DNA of 64,000 nucleotides, taken from positions 59,492,440-59,556,439 of the forward strand of contig OX235262.1 of the NCBI GenBank assembly GCA_944472135.2, written 5' to 3'. The DNA is from Trichobilharzia regenti (lineage: Eukaryota > Platyhelminthes > Trematoda > Strigeidida > Schistosomatidae). Each line of letters starts with the position of its first letter. Within the stretch, counting starts at the first letter, position 1. A model generated the notes under the pieces. It did no database searches, had not been told where the DNA came from, and saw only the letters and a program-made list of their open reading frames with translations. The translations under genes and the position numbers were made by a program. Shown here piece by piece: positions 59,401 through 63,774 of this stretch.

Positions 59401-61814
59401 GTAGTTGACCTCACAGTCATTGCAGGGTATTTTGTGAATTATATTATTTTGTCTAATTGGTTCAACTGGGTGCTTTAACCTACAGAGCTTGTCCCTGAGT
59501 GAGTTTGTAGGTTTGAATGCCACCCTAATTCCTGCTTTAGTTAGAATCCTACGTAGGGTCTCAAATGTCCCCTCTTTCTATGGTATAACTGTAGATGACT
59601 TATATTCTCTCTTATTTATGTTATTATTACAGTTTCACAATTCTTTTTCTTTTTCTTTTGCCCTTTTTCAGTCTTCCTAATGAATTTAACATCAACGCCT
59701 CTTCTATCTGTTTGATTTCATTATTTGGGACTTTTCTTGTGCTGCTTAGTGCCATTGCTCGGTTTGTTAAACACTTAACTAAGCCTACCTTAACAGTTAA
59801 CAGATGAGAGGAATTAAAGTTTAAATATCTATTAGAATGAGTTGGTTTTTTATAAAAACTAGTGTGTAGTTTGCCTTCTATTCGTTTTTATTTTACAATC
59901 TAACATCGTGGCTAATTCTCCTTGTTCATTTTCCAAATTAAATGTTAATTTTATTCCCTTCACTAGTGAGTTTATGTGTGTCAAGAAGCTAGGGATATGT
60001 TCTGTTTTTAACACTGTCAAAGTGTCATCCACATATCTCCACCATATCTTTAAAGTAGGGTTAAATGTATTAAGAGCTATATTTTCCCAGCTATCCATAA
60101 ATATATCTGCTACGATAGGGGATATCGGGGATCCCATTGCTACACCTTCAGTTTGTCTATATATTTTGCCTTGGAATTTCAAGATAGTAGATGTGAGGTA
60201 TAACTGAATTCCCAAAATAATTTCTTTCTACTATTTTAACCTATGTAATTTACCACACAGTCATTATAAGGCATTAGATAAGTTATATTATTTTTCTTTA
60301 TTGAATCTGTTGGGTCTTTAAGCCAACAATACTTGTCTCTGGCTGAGTCATCTGTCATCTTCCATCCTAATTCCAGCCTTTCAAGGCTTCCGATATTCCT
60401 CCCGTATTTTGTAGTACTGTTGAGGTTTTAAATTATTTATATTATTTTCAATATTCACGTTGCTACTCTTACTTTGAATGTTTGCCTTATTTGTTTGATT
60501 TCATTGTTTAAATATTCTGACTCTTCATTCTTTGAGACCCTCTAAACCAATAGCTTACCTACAATTGTGAGTATGGATGACCAAACACACAGAACAAAAA
60601 GTATCAGTTACTTGAAACATGTTGTGAGGAGCAGTACACAAACTGAAAAGAACTTCAAGGTTATTTTTGACAAAAAAAAGGTTTTAGAACTAATCTTCTT
60701 CAAATTGTTCAGTTAGTAACTCTGAGGATTTGCATGTTAACCAATACAAATGAAACAATGAAGTGGCATCAGTACCTTAACCATGAGAAGGTAAGCTAGT
60801 AGTTTATTGATTTAAGAATGAGTTCACTCAATTTAATTTATTTATTTTATCCTTAGGTGTATTTCCATGCTGGAGAGATGCACTGAAGATGTTGAGTTCC
60901 CTTTTGTCCACATGTAGAAACATACTGTTTCGCATAAAAGTATCGAGGCTACAAAAATCAATGAACCTTTCTTTCATTTCGTGCAATCAAATTATTTTAG
61001 AGTTTCAGTAGTTTCTAATGTAATACTGTAACGATAGAAGACAAGAGCCAAGAGAAAATCAAGAGGTATTTATAGATTTTTTTGTACATTATTATTGGCG
61101 TTATTGTTATCAGAGAAGCAACCTCTTCTGATTGTTTATTTTCTTTCTGAAGGTTATTCTGTCATCTTTTTGTTGTGCTTTCATAGACAGTCCGGTGATA
61201 TATCTGAGAATCATATCTGCCCACGCTAAGTCTGTTGTGATTGGTTGTTGAGTTCCTCAAGGTTAGCCTTTGTTCTTGTTTTTCTAATGACCCTGATTTT
61301 TGTCTACAATTTGTCTTGGAGACAGCTTTCATCACAAGTGTGTCAGTGACACAGTGGTAAGATGCTCACCGGTCATGCATGTGGTCTAGGATTCGACCCC
61401 CGGAGGATGCAATCTTTTACCTCGCTTACTAAGCCGGTAATAAGACTGGTAAAGAAAGAAGGTTGGGCATGAGGCTGGTAACCCCAAGCCGTAAAAATAA
61501 AACCACCACTACTACCGAAACGCCAAGCCTCTAGCTTGAAGTCCTAATGTTCCACTGGGAACGTAAAGGAATAAAAAAACACAAAATTAGTGACAAGTGA
61601 TATATCTGGGTGTAGCGAGATAACATGTTTTATGCAGCCTGATAGTTAACAATACAACAGTGAACTGTATGTCTTTCTCTAAATTTACACAAAATGAAAT
61701 ACAATAACTTCTATCTACATATGTCAACTTACTATGTCACCGGCATTAGGAAACAGAAATGTACCATCACTGCCATGATCAGTCATATATAAGAAGATAT
61801 TGTTTTCTGAATTA
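26199..61814 (-). CDS. Legumain / asparaginyl endopeptidase (C13) gene, 5' part outside window
   Basis: Gene-level entry for seven exons (61814-61733, 51631-51510, 44718-44629, 43401-43321, 37001-36882, 29198-29046, 26300-26199), 248 codons plus stop. Legumains cleave after Asn in endo-lysosomes; in schistosomes a gut legumain helps activate digestive proteases. Landmarks in order: [15 protein letters not shown] (catalytic His), TSANQHESS (specificity loop, human TAANPRESS), FSYNWISDS (human YSVNWMEDSD), [11 protein letters not shown] (SHVMQYG), LELSYFQGS (KVMQFQG), and the LSAM-type C-terminal prodomain ending IKICH-stop. From exon 51510 onward every junction is phase 0. The exon with the catalytic Cys (EACESGSM), expected between 61733 and 51631, was not found. 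It could be a paralogue with altered activity, a pseudogene, or have an exon that I missed. Identity as legumain is firm; activity is open. Confidence 0.88.
26590..26835 (+). mobile_element. SINE-C
   Basis: tRNA-like head (gtcgttcaatggcgggatgc; B box ggggttcgattcccgg), body agcctagcaaccctctttcc and tail tgaagccttatttccccctc, gggacacaaac. Confidence 0.7.
26925..27290 (+). mobile_element. RTE 3' end
   Basis: gcagcaaaccaaccaagagc, tgcagatggattgggcatac and the tail gggaacccaaggaagtaata ataat. Coding block broken. Confidence 0.7.
27780..28405 (-). mobile_element. PLE GIY-YIG tail and 3' UTR, decayed
   Basis: Minus frame near 28380-28260 gives [18 protein letters not shown], matching [17 protein letters not shown] at 53095-53140. 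3' UTR extends left toward 27780. Confidence 0.65.
28407..28443. repeat. (TA)n microsatellite
   Basis: Uninterrupted TA tract between two oppositely oriented PLE pieces. Confidence 0.95.
28500..28945 (+). mobile_element. PLE C-terminus and 3' UTR
   Basis: ORF 28527-28718 with [20 protein letters not shown] and [11 protein letters not shown] (compare 59039-59326), then UTR ccatctgattgtattttatt as at 17200. Confidence 0.7.
28945..28992. repeat. (TA)n microsatellite
   Basis: TA tract with one phase break, 54 bases from the legumain exon 29046-29198 donor. Confidence 0.95.
29046..29198 (-). CDS. Legumain exon (prodomain)
   Basis: 153 bp, 51 codons, [20 protein letters not shown] ... [20 protein letters not shown] then Q. 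Two Cys align with the human prodomain pair (SCYPEALLHFRTHCF). Phase 0 both sides. Confidence 0.83.
29199..29607. other. Legumain intron, no recognised feature
   Basis: AT-rich, nothing coding seen. Confidence 0.3.
29608..29840 (-). mobile_element. SINE-C, full length
   Basis: Minus: head ttgcgtctctggcacagcgg with B box gtggttcgatccctgg, body, and tail gaagccctatgttccattgg gaacgtaaag. Confidence 0.75.
29841..30480. other. Legumain intron, no recognised feature
   Basis: AT-rich; no assignable repeat. Confidence 0.3.
30486..30520. repeat. (TA)n microsatellite
   Basis: TA tract at the 3' end of SINE-D. Confidence 0.95.
30515..30910 (-). mobile_element. SINE-D
   Basis: Minus: gcctgaatagctcagtggta (A box) and gcgggttcggatctcag (B box), a near-tRNA head, then the body gtgccgactagcacgaaacc. 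A second partial body follows at 30780-30910. Confidence 0.75.
31020..31135 (-). mobile_element. RTE 3' tail fragment
   Basis: ttattattctcttggaacat then agggcttcgaaagcacgcct and ctgggtccatgattgtccga, the minus RTE tail series seen at 3235. Confidence 0.6.
31185..31280 (+). mobile_element. Sm-alpha-like SINE fragment
   Basis: The hammerhead above plus the diagnostic end gagtcaccatccaccaat. tRNA-like half missing. Confidence 0.6.
31202..31253 (+). ncRNA. Hammerhead ribozyme, Sm-alpha type
   Basis: Stem I gtacatccag / ctggattcc, core TTGACGA, stem II GTCC-atagta-GGAC, GAAG, palindrome-like stem III tgcgta, TC cleavage position. Helices are intact, but C3 is T and the A before stem III is G. 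Confidence 0.65.
31285..31550 (-). mobile_element. SINE-C, full length
   Basis: Minus: gtgcgtcggttgcatagcgg head, B box ggggttcgatcccctg, tail cctgaagccctatgttccac, ttggaatgtgaaggaaac. Confidence 0.8.
31610..31950 (-). mobile_element. SINE-A, decayed
   Basis: Tail (aggattgatcatgaaatgta), hammerhead remnant (cggacagctacttagtcttt) and a head remnant (gtcatgacttgcgactaaaa). Core lost. Confidence 0.45.
31950..32605. other. Legumain intron, no recognised feature
   Basis: AT-rich; nothing assignable. Confidence 0.3.
32610..32820 (-). mobile_element. SINE-A with hammerhead
   Basis: Minus: tRNA-like block (ccagtggcctaatggtatac; B box gggttcgaaccgtggt), hammerhead around 32675-32725 with perfect GTACTG/CAGTAC stem I but a two-base loss before the core, then tail. 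Confidence 0.75.
32945..32968. repeat. (AGT)n microsatellite
   Basis: agtagtagtagtagtagtag-type run. Confidence 0.9.
33300..33660 (+). mobile_element. Two RTE fragments in scrambled order
   Basis: 33300-33480 is the C-terminal block (ggaatgaagatggattgaac, ggaagcgaagagttcggtgg). 33500-33650 is the earlier block (gacagtatcgtttcaattac, tgaaatcagtttgaaaat). The order is reversed relative to an intact RTE. Confidence 0.5.
33660..34310. other. Legumain intron, no recognised feature
   Basis: AT-rich, no assignable ORF. Confidence 0.3.
34315..34352 (+). other. tRNA-Gly-like 5' half
   Basis: gcgacagtggtctagtggta then gaatactctcctctcagtc: acceptor strand, D arm with A box and anticodon stem, stopping about the anticodon loop, where RTE sequence starts. 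No B box. Confidence 0.5.
34353..35010 (+). mobile_element. RTE 3' third
   Basis: From aagaagcaacctcctttacc through ORF 34736-34972 ([12 protein letters not shown]..., [19 protein letters not shown]) to the tail ccctatgttcctctaggaat, taaaggaaacaataataa. The C-terminal frame is almost intact. Confidence 0.85.
35010..35200 (+). mobile_element. SINE-C 3' half
   Basis: ggtgggaaggttagatgtga, ctcactctgtagaaacaagc, caaagcttgaagccttatat, tccactcgg. No B box left. Confidence 0.6.
35200..35970. other. Legumain intron, no recognised feature
   Basis: 35390-35560 is purine-rich on the plus strand with repeated gttaggg/gttaag words, perhaps an old tandem repeat. Nothing coding seen. Confidence 0.3.
35975..36220 (+). 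mobile_element. SINE-C, full length
   Basis: gtgagtcggtggtatagagg head, B box ggggttcgatccccga, body, tail tgaagccctatgttccactt, ggaacgtgaagg plus A-run. Confidence 0.8.
36440..36845 (-). mobile_element. SINE-A, full length
   Basis: Minus: head 36810-36650, tRNA-like with B box gggttcgaatcccgatg, decayed hammerhead 36515-36560 (ggacgaaacagctgcc) and tail gatgaaatcctgtaaccaat. Confidence 0.75.
36882..37001 (-). CDS. Legumain exon (start of prodomain)
   Basis: 120 bp, 40 codons, [20 protein letters not shown] ... [11 protein letters not shown]. Fits the legumain linker and first prodomain helix (human VPLTIMKRKL...). Acceptor cttgttttgcag, donor gtaagt. Confidence 0.82.
37110..38775 (+). mobile_element. 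PLE RT region, frameshifted
   Basis: Frame pieces: 37400-37591 ([20 protein letters not shown]), 37674-38447 ([48 protein letters not shown]) and 38497-38772 ([11 protein letters not shown]). The catalytic box is YVDN rather than YVDD, and at least two shifts split the frame. Confidence 0.8.
38776..39000 (+). mobile_element. PLE 3' UTR-like segment with hammerhead-like motif
   Basis: ctgctgaagaagttgtggct, tacacggcgaaacgttcag: CTGAAGA, a six-pair stem and GAAA. One extra A sits before the stem. It interrupts the RT-EN order of 37110-39420. Confidence 0.45.
39020..39420 (+). mobile_element. PLE endonuclease C-terminus, decayed
   Basis: [20 protein letters not shown] (near 39250-39309), then a broken FVRSKTIV..., matching the PLE GH.....SFK..Y and KP.LCVQK end. 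Confidence 0.6.
39555..39785 (-). repeat. Dispersed repeat R1, inverted copy
   Basis: Partner of 11035-11300. Minus ORF 39562-39771 with [20 protein letters not shown]. Confidence 0.55.
40205..40620 (+). mobile_element. SINE-A, full length
   Basis: Head from gatgaagtttcctggagttc, tRNA-like tggtctacgagctcgccttg with B box gggttcgaatcccagtg, altered hammerhead (tactgccgatgattcccaaa; gagagcgtaaacagctgtcc) and tail gatatcaatccgtgatcaac. Confidence 0.8.
40725..40985 (+). mobile_element. SINE-A, second tandem copy
   Basis: tRNA-like remnant (accagaagatcctaccttcg), hammerhead-like acgatgaagagccccaaact, taaacgaaacagctatcc, tail ctgatgtcggctcgtgatc. Confidence 0.65.
41228..41900 (-). mobile_element. 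PLE 3' end, truncated
   Basis: Near-identical to 58900-59560: aaaacttgtgccctgtggta, ttattgctcataatcatatc, the [10 protein letters not shown] region, then the GIY-YIG start. It lacks the RT. High identity suggests recent activity of this subfamily. Confidence 0.8.
41900..42280. other. Legumain intron, no recognised feature
   Basis: gtggggggtgggcgctgatt near 42023 is unusually G-rich. Rest AT-rich. Confidence 0.3.
42280..42620 (-). mobile_element. RTE 3' end, decayed
   Basis: Starts with the attattattaaaaatatt tail, then tctgagtggaacaaaggacc and tgcagtccatctgcattttc, minus-sense RTE C-terminal coding. Confidence 0.65.
42692..42740 (-). ncRNA. Hammerhead-like, SINE-A type (left arm)
   Basis: Perfect GTACTG/CAGTAC stem I and CTGAAGA core. 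Stem II GTCC faces AGAC and the GAAA position reads GGAA, so it is likely inactive. Confidence 0.55.
42799..42844 (+). ncRNA. Hammerhead ribozyme, SINE-A type (right arm)
   Basis: CTGAAGA (42805-42811), GTCC-CAAACTA-GAAC stem II with one mismatch, GAAA (42827-42830), CAGCTG stem III, TC, then CAGTAC. The 5' stem I strand is agacaa, poorly paired. Confidence 0.55.
43266..43302. repeat. (TA)n microsatellite
   Basis: Ends 19 bases from the legumain exon 43321-43401. Confidence 0.95.
43321..43401 (-). CDS. Legumain exon
   Basis: 81 bp, 27 codons, [20 protein letters not shown] and NTTEFHQ, corresponding to human NKTISTMKVMQFQG. This is the last part of the protease domain. Acceptor atatttag, donor gtgagt. 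A (TA)n tract starts about 19 bases into the intron. Confidence 0.82.
43717..44034 (-). mobile_element. Solo LTR
   Basis: 318 bp; minus sense starts TGTGGTGAGAGC, ends TCGTTGCA. Flanked by perfect ATAC duplication (43713-43716, 44035-44038). CCAAT motif in gaaaacaaccaatcagaaga. Confidence 0.85.
44230..44480 (-). mobile_element. SINE-D, decayed
   Basis: Minus B box cgcgtgttcgaatttcag; body gtgtcaacaacctcaaagtc. Confidence 0.55.
44629..44718 (-). CDS. Legumain exon
   Basis: 90 bp, 30 codons, phase 0 both sides. [20 protein letters not shown] then [10 protein letters not shown]. Human equivalent: [26 protein letters not shown]. Acceptor gtttatag, donor gtaaga. Confidence 0.85.
44930..45330 (+). 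mobile_element. SINE-A fragments with hammerhead
   Basis: 44930-45100 is a scrambled head/tRNA part. 45115-45330 is plus: gtactg/gTGAAGA core (C3 to G), stem II GTCC-CGAGCTT-GGAC, GAAA, then cagttgtccattac at 45203-45248, and tail tcgtgatcaagtttaaaat. Confidence 0.6.
45430..46070. other. Legumain intron with unassigned GC-richer block
   Basis: 45448-45651 holds a 67-codon minus ORF ([20 protein letters not shown]...). Not recognised; could be a remnant of an element not otherwise seen here. No splice sites in a legumain-compatible frame. Confidence 0.25.
46075..46410 (+). mobile_element. RTE 3' end
   Basis: cagcaacagggatctctggc, gaaatggaggtggattggtc, the [16 protein letters not shown] block at about 46300-46350, tail attaaagaaaataataataa. 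Confidence 0.8.
46560..47630 (+). mobile_element. RTE fragment interrupted by an LTR
   Basis: 46570-47169 covers the block after the RT to the C-terminus. 47509-47630 resumes with gtgagacctggtgagcaatc and ends gggaacccaagggaataata. The LTR at 47170-47508 lies between. Confidence 0.7.
47170..47508 (+). mobile_element. LTR inserted in RTE (near-solo)
   Basis: Starts TGTGTTAAGAGC, ends CGATTGTTACA. Flanks ATGA (47166-47169) and GTGA (47509-47512), a four-base duplication with one change. No internal region left. Confidence 0.75.
47985..48430. mobile_element. SINE-D compound
   Basis: 47985-48230 is minus (B box catggattcgaatctcag, A box gtagctcagtggcaacatc). 48230-48430 is the tail region in plus sense (tcctgccgatcgttttcaac, gaattcagtctgcacc). 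Confidence 0.6.
48780..49730 (+). mobile_element. RTE with internal deletion
   Basis: 49122-49487 encodes the region before the RT core ([38 protein letters not shown]). At about 49500-49530 it jumps to the 3' end (gagtgacatcacacaccacg ... aagggaataataataatta). RT core and C-terminal domain are missing. Confidence 0.7.
49735..51040 (-). mobile_element. RTE RT and C-terminus
   Basis: Tail at left (ttatatcctttaattcctag). The minus frame 50416-50757 gives [26 protein letters not shown] and [20 protein letters not shown]: the RT motif B' region and the FADD catalytic box of RTE LINEs. 5' end truncated near 51040. Confidence 0.85.
51175..51455. mobile_element. SINE-A inverted pair, decayed
   Basis: 51175-51345 minus (gggcagttgtttcatcctac) and 51345-51455 plus (tctcaaactaggaccaaaca). 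Same head-to-head layout as 42640-42940 but old. Confidence 0.5.
51510..51631 (-). CDS. Legumain exon, specificity loop
   Basis: 122 bp, acceptor tttctacaatag, donor gtaagt. Needs one base from the previous exon, then [16 protein letters not shown]..., ending ISDSAS. Matches the segment that follows the catalytic Cys in legumains (YATTAANPRESSYACYYDE...NWMEDSD). The YDEKRSTYLGD stretch is replaced by [13 protein letters not shown], a marked divergence with two extra Cys. Confidence 0.85.
51632..51930. other. Legumain intron, no recognised feature
   Basis: Checked on the minus strand for the catalytic Cys exon; none seen. Confidence 0.35.
51930..53335 (+). mobile_element. PLE RT and GIY-YIG, frameshifted
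   Basis: 51958-52203 ([14 protein letters not shown]), 52204 on ([27 protein letters not shown] after stops) and 52905-53213 ([38 protein letters not shown]). AMGSP is AIGSP. Multiple stops. Confidence 0.8.
53352..53397. repeat. (TA)n microsatellite
   Basis: Long TA tract in the 3' UTR of the PLE. Confidence 0.95.
53400..53535 (+). mobile_element. PLE 3' UTR end
   Basis: Contains cctgatggaaggtaacgaaa, which resembles the CTGAAGA...GAAA motif at 38839. Confidence 0.4.
53690..54625 (-). mobile_element. RTE C-terminal region
   Basis: Tail ttgtttcctttagttactag at left, then minus-sense [14 protein letters not shown] at about 53960 and the SHKLEDM-type remnant at 54500-54600. Confidence 0.75.
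54625..54970. other. Legumain intron, no recognised feature
   Basis: AT-rich; checked for the Cys exon, none seen. Confidence 0.35.
54973..55250 (+). mobile_element. LTR fragment with inverted terminus
   Basis: Starts tgtggtgagagcagactgct, has three CCAAT-type repeats (55075, 55155, 55195), then stops at tttgtctacttg and is joined to tgtaacaacagaagacatgg, the opposite-strand LTR end. Confidence 0.7.
55655..55905 (+). mobile_element. SINE-A with hammerhead
   Basis: tRNA-like part (ttgtaacaataaggtcctgg), hammerhead 55753-55798 and tail gatgtcagctcatgatgaaa, tcctccaaccaatcaaac. Confidence 0.75.
55753..55798 (+). ncRNA. Hammerhead ribozyme-like, SINE-A type
   Basis: GTACTG, core CTGAGAA, gtttcaagctgggac, GAAA, CAGCTG, TC, CAGCAC. 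Stem I pairs five of six; the core has G and A swapped (CTGAGAA for CTGAAGA) and stem II is weak. Confidence 0.5.
55905..56585. other. Legumain intron, no recognised feature
   Basis: Checked on the minus strand for the catalytic exon; none seen. 56500-56580 has an RTE-like catgcaggaaatcatgtaag remnant. Confidence 0.3.
56590..56912 (-). mobile_element. PLE 3' end, minus arm of inverted pair
   Basis: Terminal motif ttcgcaaataaaccatctag (minus), then 3' UTR and C-terminus ([14 protein letters not shown], minus frame near 56900). Mirrors 57590-57945. Confidence 0.75.
56913..57945 (+). mobile_element. PLE RT end + GIY-YIG + 3' end, plus arm
   Basis: Starts in RT motif 7 ([20 protein letters not shown]), ORF 57012-57410 ([21 protein letters not shown]) then, past a stop, [18 protein letters not shown] of the GIY-YIG core, C-terminus 57530-57718 and terminal motif aagcttcgcagataaaccat. 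Confidence 0.8.
57945..58330. other. Legumain intron, no recognised feature
   Basis: 57935-57990 looks like an RTE tail (gtcgaaggcc... gggaataatagtaac). 58030-58330 unassigned; checked for the Cys exon. Confidence 0.3.
58335..58455 (+). mobile_element. PLE terminal repeat, isolated
   Basis: gacttcaatttgaagtatgc, gctgaagatgtcacccagta, aggtgatgaaagcttcgcaa: a diverged copy of the 57840-57915 terminus. Confidence 0.6.
58540..58556. repeat. (GA)n run
   Basis: Short gagaga tract. Confidence 0.9.
58860..60215 (-). mobile_element. PLE RT + GIY-YIG, pseudogenic
   Basis: Minus: RT 60215-59859 ([32 protein letters not shown], intact YVDD), linker, GIY-YIG at 59523-59338 ([20 protein letters not shown]), C-terminus 59326-59039 ([20 protein letters not shown]) and 3' UTR to 58860. 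Frameshifts separate the parts. Confidence 0.85.
60216..60560 (-). mobile_element. Second PLE linker/GIY-YIG piece in tandem
   Basis: Repeats the order of 59400-59720 in diverged form (tgggtctttaagccaacaat, cttgtctctggctgagtcat, catcctaattccagcctttc) directly upstream of the RT on the same strand. Confidence 0.6.
60560..61020. other. Legumain intron; PLE-like remnant only
   Basis: 60870-60950 (gcactgaagatgttgagttc) resembles the PLE terminal motif. Otherwise unassigned; no Cys exon. Confidence 0.3.
61027..61336 (-). mobile_element. Solo LTR
   Basis: Same family as 43717-44034, minus sense ending TCGTTACA. Left flank ATAC, right flank AGTG, so no matching duplication; the right side abuts a SINE-C. 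Confidence 0.75.
61337..61585 (+). mobile_element. SINE-C, full length
   Basis: tgtcagtgacacagtggtaa head, B box aggattcgacccccgg, body, tail gaagtcctaatgttccactg, ggaacgtaaagg plus A-rich end. Confidence 0.75.
61733..61814 (-). CDS. Legumain exon with catalytic His
   Basis: 82 bp, acceptor ttttattctag, donor gtaagt. One base completes a split codon, then [20 protein letters not shown]..., ending GDI at a codon boundary. DHG holds the catalytic histidine of clan CD proteases; human legumain reads YFTDHGSTGILVFPN. Upstream coding exons must lie beyond 64000. Confidence 0.88.
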
Positions 61815-61899
61815 CTAGAATAAAAAGAGACGGATTAAAATATGAGTTACTGGCGATGAAAACTACTATTCTATTGGGTTTCAAAGGGAACATAAAATA

Positions 61900-62150
61900 T
61901 CAGCAGCATGTCACTATTTCACTCTGTTCTCTACAGTTTCTTTTAATTGACTCTAGGATTGACCATAAGCACCCATGTCCTCTTTATTACACGATCTCCT
62001 CCGCTTCCCCCAAATCACCATTCAGGTTCCATTAAACAGTCTGATTAGTGTGTGAAGTCACTTAGCAGTCTCCTTAGCGTATGTCCATTCTATATCTACT
62101 TCCTTCTGCTTACTTTTTGATGTTAGGCTGGTGGTTGATTTGCTGCTCAT
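61900..62150 (-). mobile_element. RTE C-terminal fragment, decayed
   Basis: gattgaccataagcacccat, tccttagcgtatgtccattc, ctgctcatg: minus-sense RTE C-terminal block. Confidence 0.55.
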
Positions 62151-63540
62151 GTCAAATGATATACGATGGAAAACTCAGCAAAACCACTTGAAGTGAAGAC
62201 AGGAGTAAGACATGATGACTTATTGTAACCTATGATATCCCCAATTATGGCGAACTGGATCGTTCAACAGACCTTCAGGAACGAGAACTGGGAATATGTC
62301 GGTGGGATAAGAAGACTCTAGAACCACCTCAGCCTGTTCAAGTTTGTATGGAATCTTCAGGACGATGATTAATTCCGAAGCTCTAATAATTTTCTGCCAA
62401 CCACCCAGGCAGTAAATAGCTGAAATGCTTGGGTGCCGTCGTTAGTTTCTGTGAGCGATGAGGGCTGAGTTGGTGGATAGCGGAGAAGGTTGCGTGATGT
62501 GAGATTCGGTTGGCCTAAGTAGACAGTAACCCAGATCGCGCACTCGATGTCGTCCCAACTTAGGCGGTTAAAGTAGATAACCTGGGACTTTGGGATCTTC
62601 TTCGTTAGTAGGAGTGACAAGGCCTGACTGCTACCCCGTTTTCATGCGAGCGTGCTAGTTAGAATCCGACCCAGACCACCGGGTGGTGACGATGACTGAT
62701 CTGCAAAGCAGGAAAGATTGTGCAACTGAAATAACCTATGATATTCCTAATTGTGGTGAACTGGATCATTAAACAGACCTTCAGAAACGAGAACTTGCAA
62801 CATGTCGGACTGACAAGAAGATTCTAGAAGATTTGGATTTCGAGGACGTTTTATGTCCAATGTGGCATAAAGTCGAGGATTCACAGTTGAAAACCGGCAA
62901 GTTGTCAGAAGGCATAGTGAAGACAAAACTTGAAGCGGATATAGAGAAGACAGCTGTCATGAAGACACACAAGGAACTAACAACAACAACCACCGATTGC
63001 CATCATTGGGATAAATGTGAAAGAAGTCACCTCTTTCACTTACCTAGGCAGCATACTTTCAAATGAAGTCTGAGAGAAGTTAGAATGTCAAAATAAAAGC
63101 TTCACTAATGTAAAAGTAGTGTGGAGATCTACTGCATACAGTCAATGGAATAAGATAATAATTTTCACACTTAATGTTAAGTCAGTGCTTCTACATGGCT
63201 TAGAAGTTTGGCATGTGCATTGCGAACTGCATTTCCATCAGAATAGGAATGTACAGTGCAGAGAACTAGCCAAAAACCTAACACGCAGAAGTAAGCAGAA
63301 AGAAATGGAGATGGATTTGACATACTCCAAGAAACTGTCAAGTTGTTGAGTGGAATCTGAATAAAAAATTACAAGTCAGCTGTATGACAGAGAATGACAT
63401 AGGAGATAGTTTAAGGGGGGGGATATGAATGATTACTGTCAACTGTACAGTCGGTGAAAGAGGCCTTCAGTGGACAGGATGAAACAAAGATGTGCTATCG
63501 AAGCTTTATGTTTCACTCGGAATCCAAGGGAATAAATAAT
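62150..63540 (+). mobile_element. RTE fragment with insertion and duplication
   Basis: RT remnant (aaaactcagcaaaaccactt), then the block aacctatgatatcc...aacgagaact at 62225-62315 repeated at 62728-62818. After that come the FADD-proximal region (62833-63066: HKVEDSQLKTGKLSEG), the C-terminus and the tail cggaatccaagggaataaat. Confidence 0.65.
62318..62727 (-). other. Insert of unknown type between duplicated RTE blocks
   Basis: About 410 bp, more GC-rich than its surroundings, with an 83-codon minus ORF (62369-62620; NLLRYPPTQPSSLTETNDGT). Not recognised; the text resembles no domain I can name. Confidence 0.35.
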
Positions 63541-63774
63541 AGACTGGTAGTCAATTCAAATTAAACATATAACAGAATTTCTGTCATTTTACACGGCATC
63601 TCATCACCACTTAACGCTAAATGACTGAGAGTATTTTACACGGCTCACTGATAATTCATAGTTACAAACAAATACTCCTCCACGTCTTACTCGGTTGGAA
63701 GACAACATCTAGGAATCCTTTAATCCTACAAACAAAAAGAGGTGTACCACTTTGAGGGATAATATTATATTATT

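Noticed and set aside
59908..60207. 99-codon plus ORF
   Set aside because: Exact shadow of the PLE reverse transcriptase on the minus strand.
61345..61420. tRNA gene
   Set aside because: Head of a SINE-C; no good acceptor or anticodon stem and many copies.
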